Positions 37,326-46,513 of a stretch of DNA of 64,000 nucleotides are shown piece by piece. Origin of the DNA: an uncultured Peptostreptococcaceae bacterium (GTDB taxonomy: Bacteria > Bacillota > Clostridia > Peptostreptococcales > Peptostreptococcaceae); the NCBI GenBank assembly GCA_947072565.1, contig CAMTIM010000040.1:1-64000 (forward strand), given 5' to 3'. Position 1 is the first letter of the stretch; every line of letters begins with the position of its first letter. A model generated the notes under the pieces. That model had not been told where the DNA came from, made no database searches, and saw only the letters and a list, made by a program, of their open reading frames with translations. Position numbers and translations under genes: made by a program.

Positions 37326-38088
37326 TTATAATTTCAAAAATGCCTTTCCAGATACGCCACTAAGTTTTAAAAATAAGGTGAGTGATACATTAAACAACTT
37401 ACCTGATAAAAAGGAGTATTGTGAAATGGAAAATAAAACAATATGTAAAAAGGTATCATTTAAAAAGAGAGTAATAGTTACGCTAGCAGCGACTTTTGTA
37501 TTAGGGACAACTGCATTTGCAGCAGGAAAGGTATTTTCTTTATTATCAGATTCTAGCAATATACCAACTTATACTAGTTTACCAACAATACAACAAGTGA
37601 AGGATGACTTTGGATTTAATCCTAAATTGATGGAAATATTTAACAATGGATACATTTTTGACAATGGATATACTGTAAATAATGAAGCATTGGATGAAAA
37701 AGGTAATTCTTTAGGTAAGTCAAAATCACTTGAGTTTTCTTATGAAAAAGATAATGATAAAGTAATGCTTGGAATGGAAAATAAAATGCTGGGTGAAAAA
37801 TCAGAAAAAGAAGTTTTAGTTGATAATTATAAAGATATAGAATTAAATTATACATCATATGCTAATAAATGTGTGCCACCAGATTATAAAATGACAGCGC
37901 AAGATAAAAAAGATGAAGCATCTGGTAAATATGTATTTAGCTATGGATCTAGTAAAATAGAAATATACCAATTTCAACATTTAAATTGGGAACAAGACGG
38001 AATATATTATTATTTAATGGCAAGGGATTCTGATTTGTCAAAGGATGAATTGGTTAAAATGGCACATGAAGTTATTGATGCTAAATAG
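37318..38088 (+). CDS. Membrane anti-sigma factor-like protein
   Basis: 256 residues: a short cytoplasmic N-terminus of about 48 residues, one membrane span (about 50-72, VIVTLAATFVLGTTAFAAG), then an external domain of about 180 residues that may be DUF4367-like. The 8-bp overlap with the ECF gene and the topology indicate it holds the sigma factor at the membrane. It is not a close match to the other anti-sigma in this window, which has DUF4179. Confidence 0.82.
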   Translation: MNNYNFKNAFPDTPLSFKNKVSDTLNNLPDKKEYCEMENKTICKKVSFKKRVIVTLAATFVLGTTAFAAGKVFSLLSDSSNIPTYTSLPTIQQVKDDFGFNPKLMEIFNNGYIFDNGYTVNNEALDEKGNSLGKSKSLEFSYEKDNDKVMLGMENKMLGEKSEKEVLVDNYKDIELNYTSYANKCVPPDYKMTAQDKKDEASGKYVFSYGSSKIEIYQFQHLNWEQDGIYYYLMARDSDLSKDELVKMAHEVIDAK

Positions 38089-38110
38089 AATTTTTTTATA
38101 ATATTTGTAG

Positions 38111-38148
38111 TAGCTATAGTGACTTTTTAGGTCATTATAGCTATTCTT
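38111..38148 (+). terminator. Terminator after the sigma/anti-sigma pair
   Basis: TAGCTATAGTGAC and GTCATTATAGCTA stem (one G-U) followed by TTCTTTT. Confidence 0.75.
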
Positions 38149-38256
38149 TTGAAGCATGTTTATTTTACTTTGGGCTTTATTAGTGGTATTATCTAATTGG
38201 AAAAAAATGTATATTAATACACAGATTAAAATGTTTAAAATGAGGGGATTTTTGAA

Positions 38257-38775
38257 ATGAATAAGAAAAAAATAATTAACAGTTTATTTATTATGGGGTT
38301 TGTTTTTTACACGATTTTTGTTTTATGGAATATACCATTTAAATACGTGTCTCCACTAGAACTATTTAGTAGTGATAGAGAATTTTCACGAACACTTAAC
38401 CTAATTCCATTTAATGATATACTTAATGGTAATTTTAATAAGTTAGATATAGTAGGAAATATAATTCTATTTGTACCACTTGGGGTTTATATAAATATAT
38501 TAATTAAGGATACAAAAATATCTAAGAGCATATTCATAGTTGCTATGATAAGTTTTGTATTTGAATTTAGTCAATATATATTTGGAATAGGTGCTAGTGA
38601 TATAACTGATATTATTACTAATACTACAGGTGGAATTATTGGTATAGGTATTTATATGGTAATTAAAAAGATTTTTAGTGATAATATAAAAGTTAAAAAC
38701 TTCGTTACTATTTGTAGTACTTTAGTTATGCTTCCAGTTGCAGTTATAGTAGTGGGACTGCTAGTATATAATTAG
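38257..38775 (+). CDS. VanZ-family membrane protein
   Basis: A 172-residue protein with four membrane spans. VanZ features are RTLNLIPFNDIL, DIVGNIILFVPLGVYI and FEFSQYIFGIGASDITDIITNTTGGIIGI. VanZ of enterococci raises teicoplanin resistance, but most relatives are chromosomal proteins of unknown role, and no van genes are near. RBS GAGGGG precedes ATG. Confidence 0.9.
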   Translation: MNKKKIINSLFIMGFVFYTIFVLWNIPFKYVSPLELFSSDREFSRTLNLIPFNDILNGNFNKLDIVGNIILFVPLGVYINILIKDTKISKSIFIVAMISFVFEFSQYIFGIGASDITDIITNTTGGIIGIGIYMVIKKIFSDNIKVKNFVTICSTLVMLPVAVIVVGLLVYN

Positions 38776-38849
38776 ATTATTAATATTATTTGTAATAACT
38801 TTAATTTAATAAGTTAATGCTATAATTAAAAGAAAGGCTGTGAATATTT

Positions 38850-38951
38850 ATGGAATTATTAATAGATATAGGTGTAATTATTTCGGATTTAATATTGAGC
38901 ATTTTTTCAGGTGATGAATGGCGTAAAATTTCTAATTATATAAAAAAATAA
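38850..38951 (+). CDS. Putative 33-residue hydrophobic peptide
   Basis: It reads MELLIDIGVIISDLILSIF, then a charged tail ending in NYIKK. RBS GAAAGG lies about ten bases before ATG, and a clean terminator follows 50 bp after the stop, so this looks like a complete small transcription unit. The hydrophobic-then-charged layout resembles type I toxins, but no antisense RNA promoter could be confirmed. Confidence 0.5.
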   Translation: MELLIDIGVIISDLILSIFSGDEWRKISNYIKK

Positions 38952-39003
38952 ATTAAAAATATTTATAATAGTTTGTAACAACTTTATAGTGAAAAATTAA
39001 AGC

Positions 39004-39038
39004 GAATAATAACCTTGATGTTATTATTCTTTTTTTTT
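39004..39038 (+). terminator. Terminator after the 33-residue peptide gene
   Basis: GAATAATAAC, CTTGAT loop, GTTATTATTC, then nine T residues. Confidence 0.92.
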
Positions 39039-39112
39039 ACTATATACATTACTTTAATAAAAATTTAATACACATTAGTAGATAGTTTTATTAATTTAGA
39101 TGGAGGAGATTT

Positions 39113-40426
39113 ATGAAAAAAATAATATTTATTATGATTTTTATATTCTCAACAATTGTTTTATCAGGATGCAGTAGTACTATTGATGGTGAGAAGTCAC
39201 TTGATAATAAAAAATGGATACAAGATATAGAATACTTAGATGAAAATATAAGGTTAAAGCACCCAGATTTATTTAGATACATATCTGAAGAAGAATGGAA
39301 AATAAGCTTGAAAAAACTCAAATCTGATGTAGTAAAGCTATCAGATGCTAGCATTTCTTTAAGAATAGCCCAAATTATATCCCAGATAAAGGACGCACAC
39401 ACGAGTACAGACGTACTAAATTTACTTACACCTATAGGAAAAGAAACAAGAGAAATCGAAGAAGTAATTGAATTTCCAATTAAATTTGAATACTTTAAAG
39501 ATGGATTAAGAGTTATAGAGTGTGATAGCCAATATAAAGATATATTAGGCTATAAATTATTATCTATAAATAATGTACCTACAGATGAAGTTATAAAAAA
39601 AGTTTCAACTCTTAATAGTTATGATAATGAACAATTTGCAAAGCTTAGAGCAAAAAAATGTATGTCTATATATGAATTTCTAAGATTTCTAGAAATAGTT
39701 GATGGTGATGAAACTCAATATGTATTTGAAAATGAAAACAAAGAAAAAACAAATATAAAAGTAAAAGCTATAAAAAATAAGGAAGCAAACTATATAAATT
39801 TAGAAAAAAAAGAGTCAGAGATTAGTGAAAAATCAAAACAGCAAAATGATTTTTATTGGTTTAAAGAGTTTGAAAAAGATAATATATTATATTTTAAATA
39901 CAATAGAATTCTTACAAAGCAAGGTCCAAATATTGATAAAGAAAATGCTCATAATTATCCAGATTATTATGAGTTTGAAAGAAATCTTATAGATAAAATA
40001 AATAACAATAAATTTGATAAGATTATCATAGATTTAAGAAATAATCGTGGTGGGGCGTTTGCACTTGTGGATTCACTTATAAGTAAGCTTAAATATAGAA
40101 CTTATTTAAATGACAAAGATATAATAGTTATACAAGGAAAAGAAACAGCTTCGGCAGGTGCTATTTTATCTTGGAGATTACAAAATGAATTAGATGCAAC
40201 TGTAATTGGTGAGGAAAGCGGTGGAAATGTAAATATGTTTGGAACTGAGGGTGAGTTTATAACTTTGCCTAATTCTAAGTTGATTATTAAATATCCTTAT
40301 TCTGATATAACTTGTAAAGAAGGTCATGTTGGGGGAGTTAAGCCCAACGTCAAGATAATTCAAACGTATGACAATTATATAAACGGAATAGATGATTGCT
40401 ATGAGTATATTAAAAACTTAAAATAG
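39113..40426 (+). CDS. S41-family peptidase lipoprotein
   Basis: 437 residues with signal peptide and lipobox LSGC, so anchored to the outer face of the membrane. The C-terminal half is a C-terminal-processing-type (S41) peptidase: DKIIIDLRNNRGG, then the nucleophile region GKETASAGAILSW (Ser347) and IGEESGGN. There is no clear PDZ domain. RBS GGAGGAG precedes ATG. The substrate is unknown. Single gene with its own terminator. Confidence 0.87.
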   Translation: MKKIIFIMIFIFSTIVLSGCSSTIDGEKSLDNKKWIQDIEYLDENIRLKHPDLFRYISEEEWKISLKKLKSDVVKLSDASISLRIAQIISQIKDAHTSTDVLNLLTPIGKETREIEEVIEFPIKFEYFKDGLRVIECDSQYKDILGYKLLSINNVPTDEVIKKVSTLNSYDNEQFAKLRAKKCMSIYEFLRFLEIVDGDETQYVFENENKEKTNIKVKAIKNKEANYINLEKKESEISEKSKQQNDFYWFKEFEKDNILYFKYNRILTKQGPNIDKENAHNYPDYYEFERNLIDKINNNKFDKIIIDLRNNRGGAFALVDSLISKLKYRTYLNDKDIIVIQGKETASAGAILSWRLQNELDATVIGEESGGNVNMFGTEGEFITLPNSKLIIKYPYSDITCKEGHVGGVKPNVKIIQTYDNYINGIDDCYEYIKNLK

Positions 40427-40452
40427 TATTTAAAACTTAAAAATAGCATTAG

Positions 40453-40497
40453 ATTAATTCCTAAAATAGGCTAAAAAATATTTTAGGAATTAATTTT
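40453..40497 (+). terminator. Terminator after the S41 peptidase gene
   Basis: ATTAATTCCTAAAAT and ATTTTAGGAATTAAT form a 15-bp stem followed by TTTTG. Confidence 0.85.
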
Positions 40498-40593
40498 GTG
40501 AAAAAAATATAGAAATATGTAATATTTGTTGGAAAAAAAGGTTAAATATGACATAATTAAAATAAGTAAATACATACGTATTTATATTTATTA

Positions 40594-40665
40594 GGCAAAG
40601 CTAGGGAAATCTAGTGTCGCAAAGCTAAAGGGGCTAAAGAAGAAATTCCATGCCAGCCAGTTGCC
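40594..40665 (+). promoter_or_regulatory. Cyclic di-GMP-I riboswitch (GEMM-I)
   Basis: P1 is GGCAA/TTGCC. A second stem, CTAGG-GAAA-TCTAG, carries the GNRA tetraloop. The conserved joining block GTCGCAAAGC and the third helix ending ATGCCAGCCAGTTGCC match the class I consensus. About 106 nt separate it from the chitinase start. In that leader, CTTTAGCT (40728-40735) is complementary to AGCTAAAG in the aptamer (40623-40630). CCTATT (40737-40742) can pair with AATAGG (40753-40758) at the RBS, giving a possible translation switch. Confidence 0.93.
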
Positions 40666-40771
40666 AATTAATGTTTATTAATTGTAAGTGTATCTCTGAG
40701 TTTTTGATTTAAAAGACTTAGGGAGTACTTTAGCTGCCTATTGAAAATTATTAATAGGAGGATTAAACGCT

Positions 40772-42469
40772 ATGAAATTAAGAGGAAACCCAAAATTAAG
40801 GAAAATTATTGTAGCTTCTGTTATGAGTTCAATGATGTTTGGAACATTACTGACACCTTTATGTTCAGGGATAACAGCTTTTGCAAACGAAAACCAAGAA
40901 GTAAACCAAGAGGTATCTGAAGTGGATTTTGGAGTAGGACAAGGGATACAGTGGCCAAAACAAGTGAATGCACCGTATGTAGATATGTTATCTTGGATAA
41001 CTAAACCAGGTTATACCAATAATGGTACTACCAATTTAGTTAAAATAGCTCAGGATACAGGAGTTAAATTCTTTAACCTTGGATTTATTCAATCTATATC
41101 TAATGAGATAAAAGATGGAAAAATTCAATGGGGATGGGGAGGATACACTGTATTAAACGAAGCAAATAAAGATAATGATCAGTACATAGGAATAAAGAAA
41201 TCAATAAGAGAATTGCGTGAAATAGGTGGAGATGTTACTTTTTCACTAGGTGGAGCAAATGGAGTAGCTTTTTGGGAAGCAACTCAAGATGTTGATGTTT
41301 TAACTAAAACATATGAAGAAATTATAAAAGGATATGGAATCACAAGATTAGACCTTGATATTGAAGGAGGAGCATCTCAAAGTAAGGCTAACAACATAGC
41401 AAACGCTAAAGCAATAAAAAAAGTACAAGATGAAACTGGCGTAGATATTGTATTAACTTTACCAGTATTGCCAAGTGGATTAACACCGGTGCAATTAGAT
41501 GTTTTAGAAGCTTATTTATCAAATGGTGTTGATATAGAATTGGTAAATATTATGACAATGTGCTATGGAAGTGCAACATTAAATCCAGGTGAAAACTATG
41601 GAAGTGCTTCTGTAAGAGCTATTGACTCTACTAAAGACCAAGTTAAAGATTACTTTAAAAAATATTTGAATATAGAGTTATCTGATCAAGAAGCTTATAG
41701 AAAAGTAGGAACAACATCTTCTATAGGATTTGAAAGTTCTGCTCATCCTATGTTTACTAAAGAATTATCTAAGTTAGTAGTTGACCATGCTATAGAAAAA
41801 GGTATAGGAATGACTTCTTTTTGGTCAATGAATAGAGATGCAATGCTAGAAGGTAATGCTGGAGTAACTCATCAGTATGAGTTTACTAATTTATTTAGAG
41901 AATTTGGTGAAAATGGTGAAATTAATCCACCAGCAAATTCAAAGCCTACTATATATGGAGTTTTAAATAAAAATATAGCTGTTGGAGATATATTTGATGC
42001 TAAAGCAGGTATAACTGCTGTGGATAGAGAAGACGGAGATATAACTGACAAGATAGTTATAGATGGAAAAGTAGATACTTTAAAAGAAGGAATATATAAA
42101 TTAACATATACAGTACAAGATAGTGAAGGTTTAAAAGACGTAAAAGAGTGTAATATAACAGTTAAAAAAGTATCTGAACTTGAGGATACTTATGATTCTA
42201 AAAAAATATATAACAATGGAGATACAGTTATATACAAAGGAAATAAGTATACTGCAAAGTGGTGGGTACAAGGAGAAGCACCGAACTTATCTGAGGCATG
42301 GACAAAAGAAGTTATCCCATATGAAGATGGAAGTGTTGATTTTGAAGAAGGATCTATTTATATAGTTGGAGAAAAAGTTCGCTACCAAAATAAATTATAT
42401 AAAGCAAATTGGTGGACAAAAACAATTCCAGGAAGTGACTCTTCTTGGACACTAATAGGAAATATTTAA
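40772..42469 (+). CDS. Secreted GH18 chitinase with chitin-binding modules
   Basis: A 565-residue secreted enzyme: signal peptide (about 1-38), GH18 domain (about 50-390), an Ig-like DUF5011-type domain (about 398-475), and two CBM5/12 modules (about 482-520 and 535-565; each with the YKANWW-type aromatic core). The catalytic motif reads RLDLDIEGG with the acid Glu198 and Asp194/Asp196. The usual leading DG is TR, as in some ChiD-like chitinases. RBS AGGAGG. Control by c-di-GMP suggests it is made on switching between motile and sessile states. Confidence 0.93.
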   Translation: MKLRGNPKLRKIIVASVMSSMMFGTLLTPLCSGITAFANENQEVNQEVSEVDFGVGQGIQWPKQVNAPYVDMLSWITKPGYTNNGTTNLVKIAQDTGVKFFNLGFIQSISNEIKDGKIQWGWGGYTVLNEANKDNDQYIGIKKSIRELREIGGDVTFSLGGANGVAFWEATQDVDVLTKTYEEIIKGYGITRLDLDIEGGASQSKANNIANAKAIKKVQDETGVDIVLTLPVLPSGLTPVQLDVLEAYLSNGVDIELVNIMTMCYGSATLNPGENYGSASVRAIDSTKDQVKDYFKKYLNIELSDQEAYRKVGTTSSIGFESSAHPMFTKELSKLVVDHAIEKGIGMTSFWSMNRDAMLEGNAGVTHQYEFTNLFREFGENGEINPPANSKPTIYGVLNKNIAVGDIFDAKAGITAVDREDGDITDKIVIDGKVDTLKEGIYKLTYTVQDSEGLKDVKECNITVKKVSELEDTYDSKKIYNNGDTVIYKGNKYTAKWWVQGEAPNLSEAWTKEVIPYEDGSVDFEEGSIYIVGEKVRYQNKLYKANWWTKTIPGSDSSWTLIGNI

Positions 42470-42497
42470 TAAAAAATAATACAATATTACATAATAA

Positions 42498-42530
42498 GTA
42501 GGTTGCCTAAGGCAGCCTATTTTTATTTTT
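42498..42530 (+). terminator. Terminator after the chitinase gene
   Basis: AGGTTGCC, TAA loop, GGCAGCCT stem followed by ATTTTTATTTTTT. Confidence 0.88.
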
Positions 42531-42651
42531 TATAAGTTTAAAATTGAATATATTAGATATTAAGATAATGCAAACTTATGCCGACATAGTATATAATGTA
42601 TAATAATAAATGATTTTTAAGTATATAACACTAAAAAGGTGGTTGGTATAA

Positions 42652-43134
42652 GTGGATATTAAAAATAACCCAAAGATAGAGGATATTTCACAGTATTTAA
42701 TACAAAAACTTAGAGCTAAAGAAGTTGCAGGGGATGAATTCTTAGCAAGAAATAAAGATATTTATGAAGGTGAAATTAAAGATATTGCAGCTATTTATAA
42801 AATAGAAGATGAAAATATTATTCAAAGTTTATTAAGTGAAGATGAAAAATCAGAGATAGAAATTATTATAAAACATTTAAATGAAAATGATCATATAGAA
42901 GAAGATTGCTCTTTATATATGAATGAAATAAGTACCGGCAAATTAATAATTATAATTTTAGAAAGCAAAGATAAGGTAAATTTATCTGGGTTTGTTATGG
43001 AAGGTAATGGGCAAATACTATTTGACTATTTAATGAATTGTATTGATGAGCCTATTGAAAAAGTTTCTAATCAATTAGATGAGTTGATTGAAGAATCACG
43101 TAACTTTAAACCTTATGGAAAATATTTTAACTAA
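42652..43134 (+). CDS. Hypothetical acidic protein, 160 aa
   Basis: It starts at GTG with RBS AAAGGTGG. It is a soluble, acidic, mostly helical protein (KNNPKIEDISQYLIQKLRAKEVAGDEF...), with no membrane span or known motif. A terminator follows. No family is recognised. Codon use is like its neighbours, and nothing suggests damage. Confidence 0.65.
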   Translation: MDIKNNPKIEDISQYLIQKLRAKEVAGDEFLARNKDIYEGEIKDIAAIYKIEDENIIQSLLSEDEKSEIEIIIKHLNENDHIEEDCSLYMNEISTGKLIIIILESKDKVNLSGFVMEGNGQILFDYLMNCIDEPIEKVSNQLDELIEESRNFKPYGKYFN

Positions 43135-43141
43135 TATAAAA

Positions 43142-43175
43142 ATGAGTGTATTTAATTATACACTCATTTTTATGT
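43142..43175 (+). terminator. Terminator after the 160-aa gene
   Basis: AAATGAGTGTAT and ATACACTCATTT form a 12-bp stem around TTAATT-type loop, then TTT. Confidence 0.85.
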
Positions 43176-43220
43176 TTAGTTGAAACTGTACAATATATCA
43201 ATAAATTTATAAATATTAAT

Positions 43221-43547
43221 CTAAAAAAAATATTTCCAATAAACTATAATGCTTAAAATAGCAGAAATAACAGTATAAAATAAAGCAACTACAAATGGAA
43301 TACTGTTATAAAATTTAAAAAAGTGACTATTTGTGCGACATTCTTTTTGCAAAAAAGGTTTAATATTAACATCTAATATTTCAGACGTAAATCCTCCTTC
43401 ACTAGAACAAAAGCCTATAATTAAAGTAAACATTAGACCTGTTACAAAAGATAACTCAAAAAACGGTAGGTTAAAAATTTTAGCTGCAAATAAATTTGTA
43501 AGTAATATAACTATAAAACTTAAAAATGCAAAAATTATTTTTTTCAA
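43221..43547 (-). CDS. Hypothetical membrane protein, 108 aa
   Basis: Three hydrophobic segments: about 3-22, 27-46 and 80-103. The middle loop contains GFCSSEGGFTSEILDVNIKPF. It starts at TTG with a strong AGGAGG RBS seven bases upstream, which favours this strand over the overlapping + strand frame at 43333-43605. No family is recognised. Confidence 0.62.
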   Translation of the reverse strand: MKKIIFAFLSFIVILLTNLFAAKIFNLPFFELSFVTGLMFTLIIGFCSSEGGFTSEILDVNIKPFLQKECRTNSHFFKFYNSIPFVVALFYTVISAILSIIVYWKYFF

Positions 43548-43686
43548 ATTTAATCCTCCTATTAAACAAGATACTCTTAATTATATTATATATGATGTTA
43601 TGTAGAGAAAGTTGTGTATTATTGGTTAGTTGTAAATATCCAATTAGTGTATAATAAAAATAGAATTATATAAAAGGAGTAAAATT

Positions 43687-44001
43687 ATGGAAAATACGAA
43701 ATTAGTTAACTTTGAAGAAATACAAAAATTAACTTTGATAGATAAAAAATCATTATTAGAAAGAGCATTAAAATTATCAGAAGAAGTAGGAGAAGTTTCA
43801 GAAGCTGTATTAAGCTATTCAAATTCTAGTGGATGTGGATACAAAAACAAATCAAAAGAAGATGTAATTGAAGAATGCCTTGATGTAATAATAGTAGCTA
43901 GTTCAATGATAAGCCAAAGTTTTGACAATAATATAAACTTAGAAGAAGTACAAGCTATATACAAGAAAAAACTTGATAAATGGAAGAGTAAATGTGAATA
44001 A
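43687..44001 (+). CDS. MazG-like nucleotide pyrophosphohydrolase family protein
   Basis: A 104-residue helical protein of the all-alpha NTP pyrophosphohydrolase type. Metal-binding acids occur in LKLSEEVGEVSEAV (EExxE) and DVIEECLDVIIVA (ExxD). It probably hydrolyses a (d)NTP or related nucleotide; the exact substrate is unknown. RBS AAAGGAG. It ends 23 bp before the LysR start. Confidence 0.82.
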   Translation: MENTKLVNFEEIQKLTLIDKKSLLERALKLSEEVGEVSEAVLSYSNSSGCGYKNKSKEDVIEECLDVIIVASSMISQSFDNNINLEEVQAIYKKKLDKWKSKCE

Positions 44002-44024
44002 ACGTTTAAATGGAGGTGATTTGC

Positions 44025-44936
44025 TTGCAACTTCAACAGCTAAGATACTTAATAGAAGTAGCAGAAACTGGATCTATGAATAAAGCCGCACAAAACTTAT
44101 TCATATCACAACCAAACTTAAGTAACGCTATAATGAGTTTAGAAGAAGAATTTAATATAAAAATGTTTGATAGAACAAATAGAGGAGTAGAAATTACAAA
44201 AGATGGAAGAGACTTTTTAGCACATGCAAAATTTATTATAAATCAAGTTAATAACGTAGAAAACATATACAATGATTTATCTAAAGAAAAGGCATTTGTA
44301 CTACAAATATCTAGTGCTAAAATATTTAATTTATCAAATGTATTAGTAGAGATTTATAATAAAGTTGATTGTAAAAATATCAAAATATCTCTAAAGGAAA
44401 CACATAAAGAAAATGTTATAAAAGATGTATCTAATATGGAATCAGAGATAGGCATACTTATATTATCAAATATTCAAGAAAAATTATGGAAAAATATATT
44501 AGATATAAATAAGTTAGAGTTTAATGAAATAGCTAAAGAAAAGATGCATATTTATGTAGGCAAAAATAACCCCCTATACGATAAAGATGTAATATATAGT
44601 GATGATTTAAAGGATTTTATTTGTGTAAATTTAGTTGAGGATCAAGTAACATCATCTATTTATAGTATAGAACTAGATTCACTTAATATCTTAAATAAAG
44701 ATAGAGCTATATATCTAAATGACAAAGAGACTATAGCTAACTTTATATCAAAGACAGATGCGTATTCTCTAGGCTCAAGATGGAGTAGTGGAGATAAAAG
44801 AGATGGCATAAAGGCTATACCTTTTGCTGATGAAAGTATAGATTTTAGTATTGGATGGATTAAAAGGAAAAGAGAAGAATTATCAACTGAAGCTAAAATG
44901 TTTTTAGAAATAGTATCAAAGCATATTAAAAAATAA
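44025..44936 (+). CDS. LysR-family transcriptional regulator
   Basis: 303 residues: N-terminal winged helix (QLRYLIEVAETGSMNKAAQNLFISQPNLSNAIMSLEEEF) and a C-terminal effector domain (about 90-300). TTG at 44025 is chosen because GGAGGTGAT lies nine bases before it and the HTH starts right after; an ATG five codons earlier overlaps the RBS. It may control the MazG-like gene upstream or the MATE gene downstream. Confidence 0.9.
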   Translation: MQLQQLRYLIEVAETGSMNKAAQNLFISQPNLSNAIMSLEEEFNIKMFDRTNRGVEITKDGRDFLAHAKFIINQVNNVENIYNDLSKEKAFVLQISSAKIFNLSNVLVEIYNKVDCKNIKISLKETHKENVIKDVSNMESEIGILILSNIQEKLWKNILDINKLEFNEIAKEKMHIYVGKNNPLYDKDVIYSDDLKDFICVNLVEDQVTSSIYSIELDSLNILNKDRAIYLNDKETIANFISKTDAYSLGSRWSSGDKRDGIKAIPFADESIDFSIGWIKRKREELSTEAKMFLEIVSKHIKK

Positions 44937-44992
44937 AAAACTGTTATATAAAATACTTATAACGCGTAATAAAATATATATATTAACGATAA

Positions 44993-45043
44993 ACTCCCAG
45001 TTTTGATAAGATAATAATATAAAGAAAATGGGAGTGATCAAAA
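44993..45043 (+). promoter_or_regulatory. RBS-sequestering leader structure before the MATE gene
   Basis: ACTCCCA (44993-44999) is complementary to TGGGAGT (45029-45035), which contains the ribosome site. TTTTGAT (45001-45007) is complementary to ATCAAAA (45037-45043), just before the start codon. The pairings cross, so they are either alternatives or a pseudoknot. No known riboswitch class was matched. Confidence 0.35.
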
Positions 45044-46444
45044 TTGAGTTTAAGCGAAGAGAAAGTTAAAATAATGGAAGATGATAATATTGGAAGAGTA
45101 ATATGGAAATTTGCTATACCAGGTATAATAGCAAGTCTTATAAGTGCTGTTTATAATATTGTGGATACAGCTTTCGTTGGAATGCTAGACAATACACTAG
45201 CTATGGCTGCTGTATCAGTTGTATTTCCATTATTTATATTAATAAATGCTATAGGACAGATGATAGGTGTTGGAGCATCTTCTTATATAGCTAGATTGCT
45301 TGGGTCTAAAGATAAAGAGCAAGCTGATGTTGTAGCAACTACTGCTATATTTACATCTTTATTTTTAGGAGTTATATTTACAACGTTAATATTAGTATTT
45401 TTAGAACCGATATTAAGGTTATTAGGAGCAACTGATACTATAATGCCTTACGCTATAGATTATGCAAAACCTATCGCTATAGGAGCAAGTTTACCTATAA
45501 TGATGCCGACACTAGCAAATATTATAAGGTCAGAAGGTAATACAAAACTAAGTGCAGTTGCAGTTGCACTAGGAGCTGTTATAAATATAGTATTAGACCC
45601 TATATTAATGTTTAATCTTAATATGGGAGTTGTTGGAGCATCATGGGCAACTGTAATTAGCCAAGTGATATCTGTATGTTTATTAGCATCATATTTTTTA
45701 AGAAAGAAAAGTTATCTTAAATTAGAAATTAAAAATTTCAAACTATCAAAGAATATATATAGAGAAATAATTTCTGTTGGAACTGCTACTTTTTTAACTC
45801 AAGCCCTTATAAGTATTTCTATGGGTCTGTTAAATATTGCATCTAAGCCATATGGAGATTCATTAATAGCTTCTTTTGGTATATCTTTAAAATTATCATC
45901 ATTAGTTATTTTCGTAGTTATGGGTTATAATCAAGGTTTTCAGCCTATAGCTAGTTATAATTATGGTGCAGGTAATTATGATAAATTGAGAAAAGCTATA
46001 AAAATATCTATAAAAAGAACTACTATATTTGCAACTTTAGCAACGATAGTTCTTATGATATTTGCAGAGCCTGCTATAAATTTATTTAGTAATGATAGTA
46101 GTGTTATAGAAGTTGGAGCTAAGACTCTACGAGCAACTCTTGTGATGTATCCATTCTTAGGATTCACACAATTGTATGCTACACTATATCAGTCATTAGG
46201 TATGTCAAAAGAAGCTTTAATAGTTGGGACAGCTAGACAAGGGATTTTCTTTATTCCACTTGTGTTTATACTTCCTAAGATACTAGGTATGAATGGAGTG
46301 TTATATACTCAAGCGGTATCAGATTTGTTTACTGTTGTTTTAACAGCATATTTTGCTTATAAAACTAATGAATTATTAAAGTTAAAAAATCAAGAAGACG
46401 AAGATATAAAAGTCAATACAATTGAAGTTTTAATGGAAAGCTAA
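45044..46444 (+). CDS. MATE-family multidrug/cation efflux transporter
   Basis: A 466-residue protein with 12 predicted spans in two MatE repeats (about 15-180 and 240-400). Typical segments are KFAIPGIIASLISAVYNIVDTAFVG at the start of repeat 1 and MGYNQGFQPIASYNYGAGNYDKLRKAI in repeat 2. It exports drugs or metabolites using H+ or Na+. It starts at TTG after GGGAGTG. Substrate unknown. Confidence 0.92.
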   Translation: MSLSEEKVKIMEDDNIGRVIWKFAIPGIIASLISAVYNIVDTAFVGMLDNTLAMAAVSVVFPLFILINAIGQMIGVGASSYIARLLGSKDKEQADVVATTAIFTSLFLGVIFTTLILVFLEPILRLLGATDTIMPYAIDYAKPIAIGASLPIMMPTLANIIRSEGNTKLSAVAVALGAVINIVLDPILMFNLNMGVVGASWATVISQVISVCLLASYFLRKKSYLKLEIKNFKLSKNIYREIISVGTATFLTQALISISMGLLNIASKPYGDSLIASFGISLKLSSLVIFVVMGYNQGFQPIASYNYGAGNYDKLRKAIKISIKRTTIFATLATIVLMIFAEPAINLFSNDSSVIEVGAKTLRATLVMYPFLGFTQLYATLYQSLGMSKEALIVGTARQGIFFIPLVFILPKILGMNGVLYTQAVSDLFTVVLTAYFAYKTNELLKLKNQEDEDIKVNTIEVLMES

Positions 46445-46454
46445 AATACATTTA

Positions 46455-46498
46455 AAAAGGAAATTACAATCTATTAAGTAGAGCGTAGTTTCCTTTTT
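46455..46498 (+). terminator. Terminator after the MATE gene
   Basis: AAAAAGGAAA ... TTTCCTTTTT stem with a long loop, running into TATTT. Confidence 0.75.
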
Positions 46499-46513
46499 AT
46501 TTATAGTGTAGGA

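Noticed and set aside
38257-38775. Glycopeptide resistance locus suggested by VanZ
   Set aside because: No vanHAX, vanS/R or other resistance genes are near; VanZ-like proteins are common chromosomal genes.
43333-43605. Plus-strand frame of 90 codons overlapping the 108-aa membrane protein
   Set aside because: The minus-strand gene has an AGGAGG ribosome site at ideal distance and a sensible membrane topology; the plus frame has no ribosome site.
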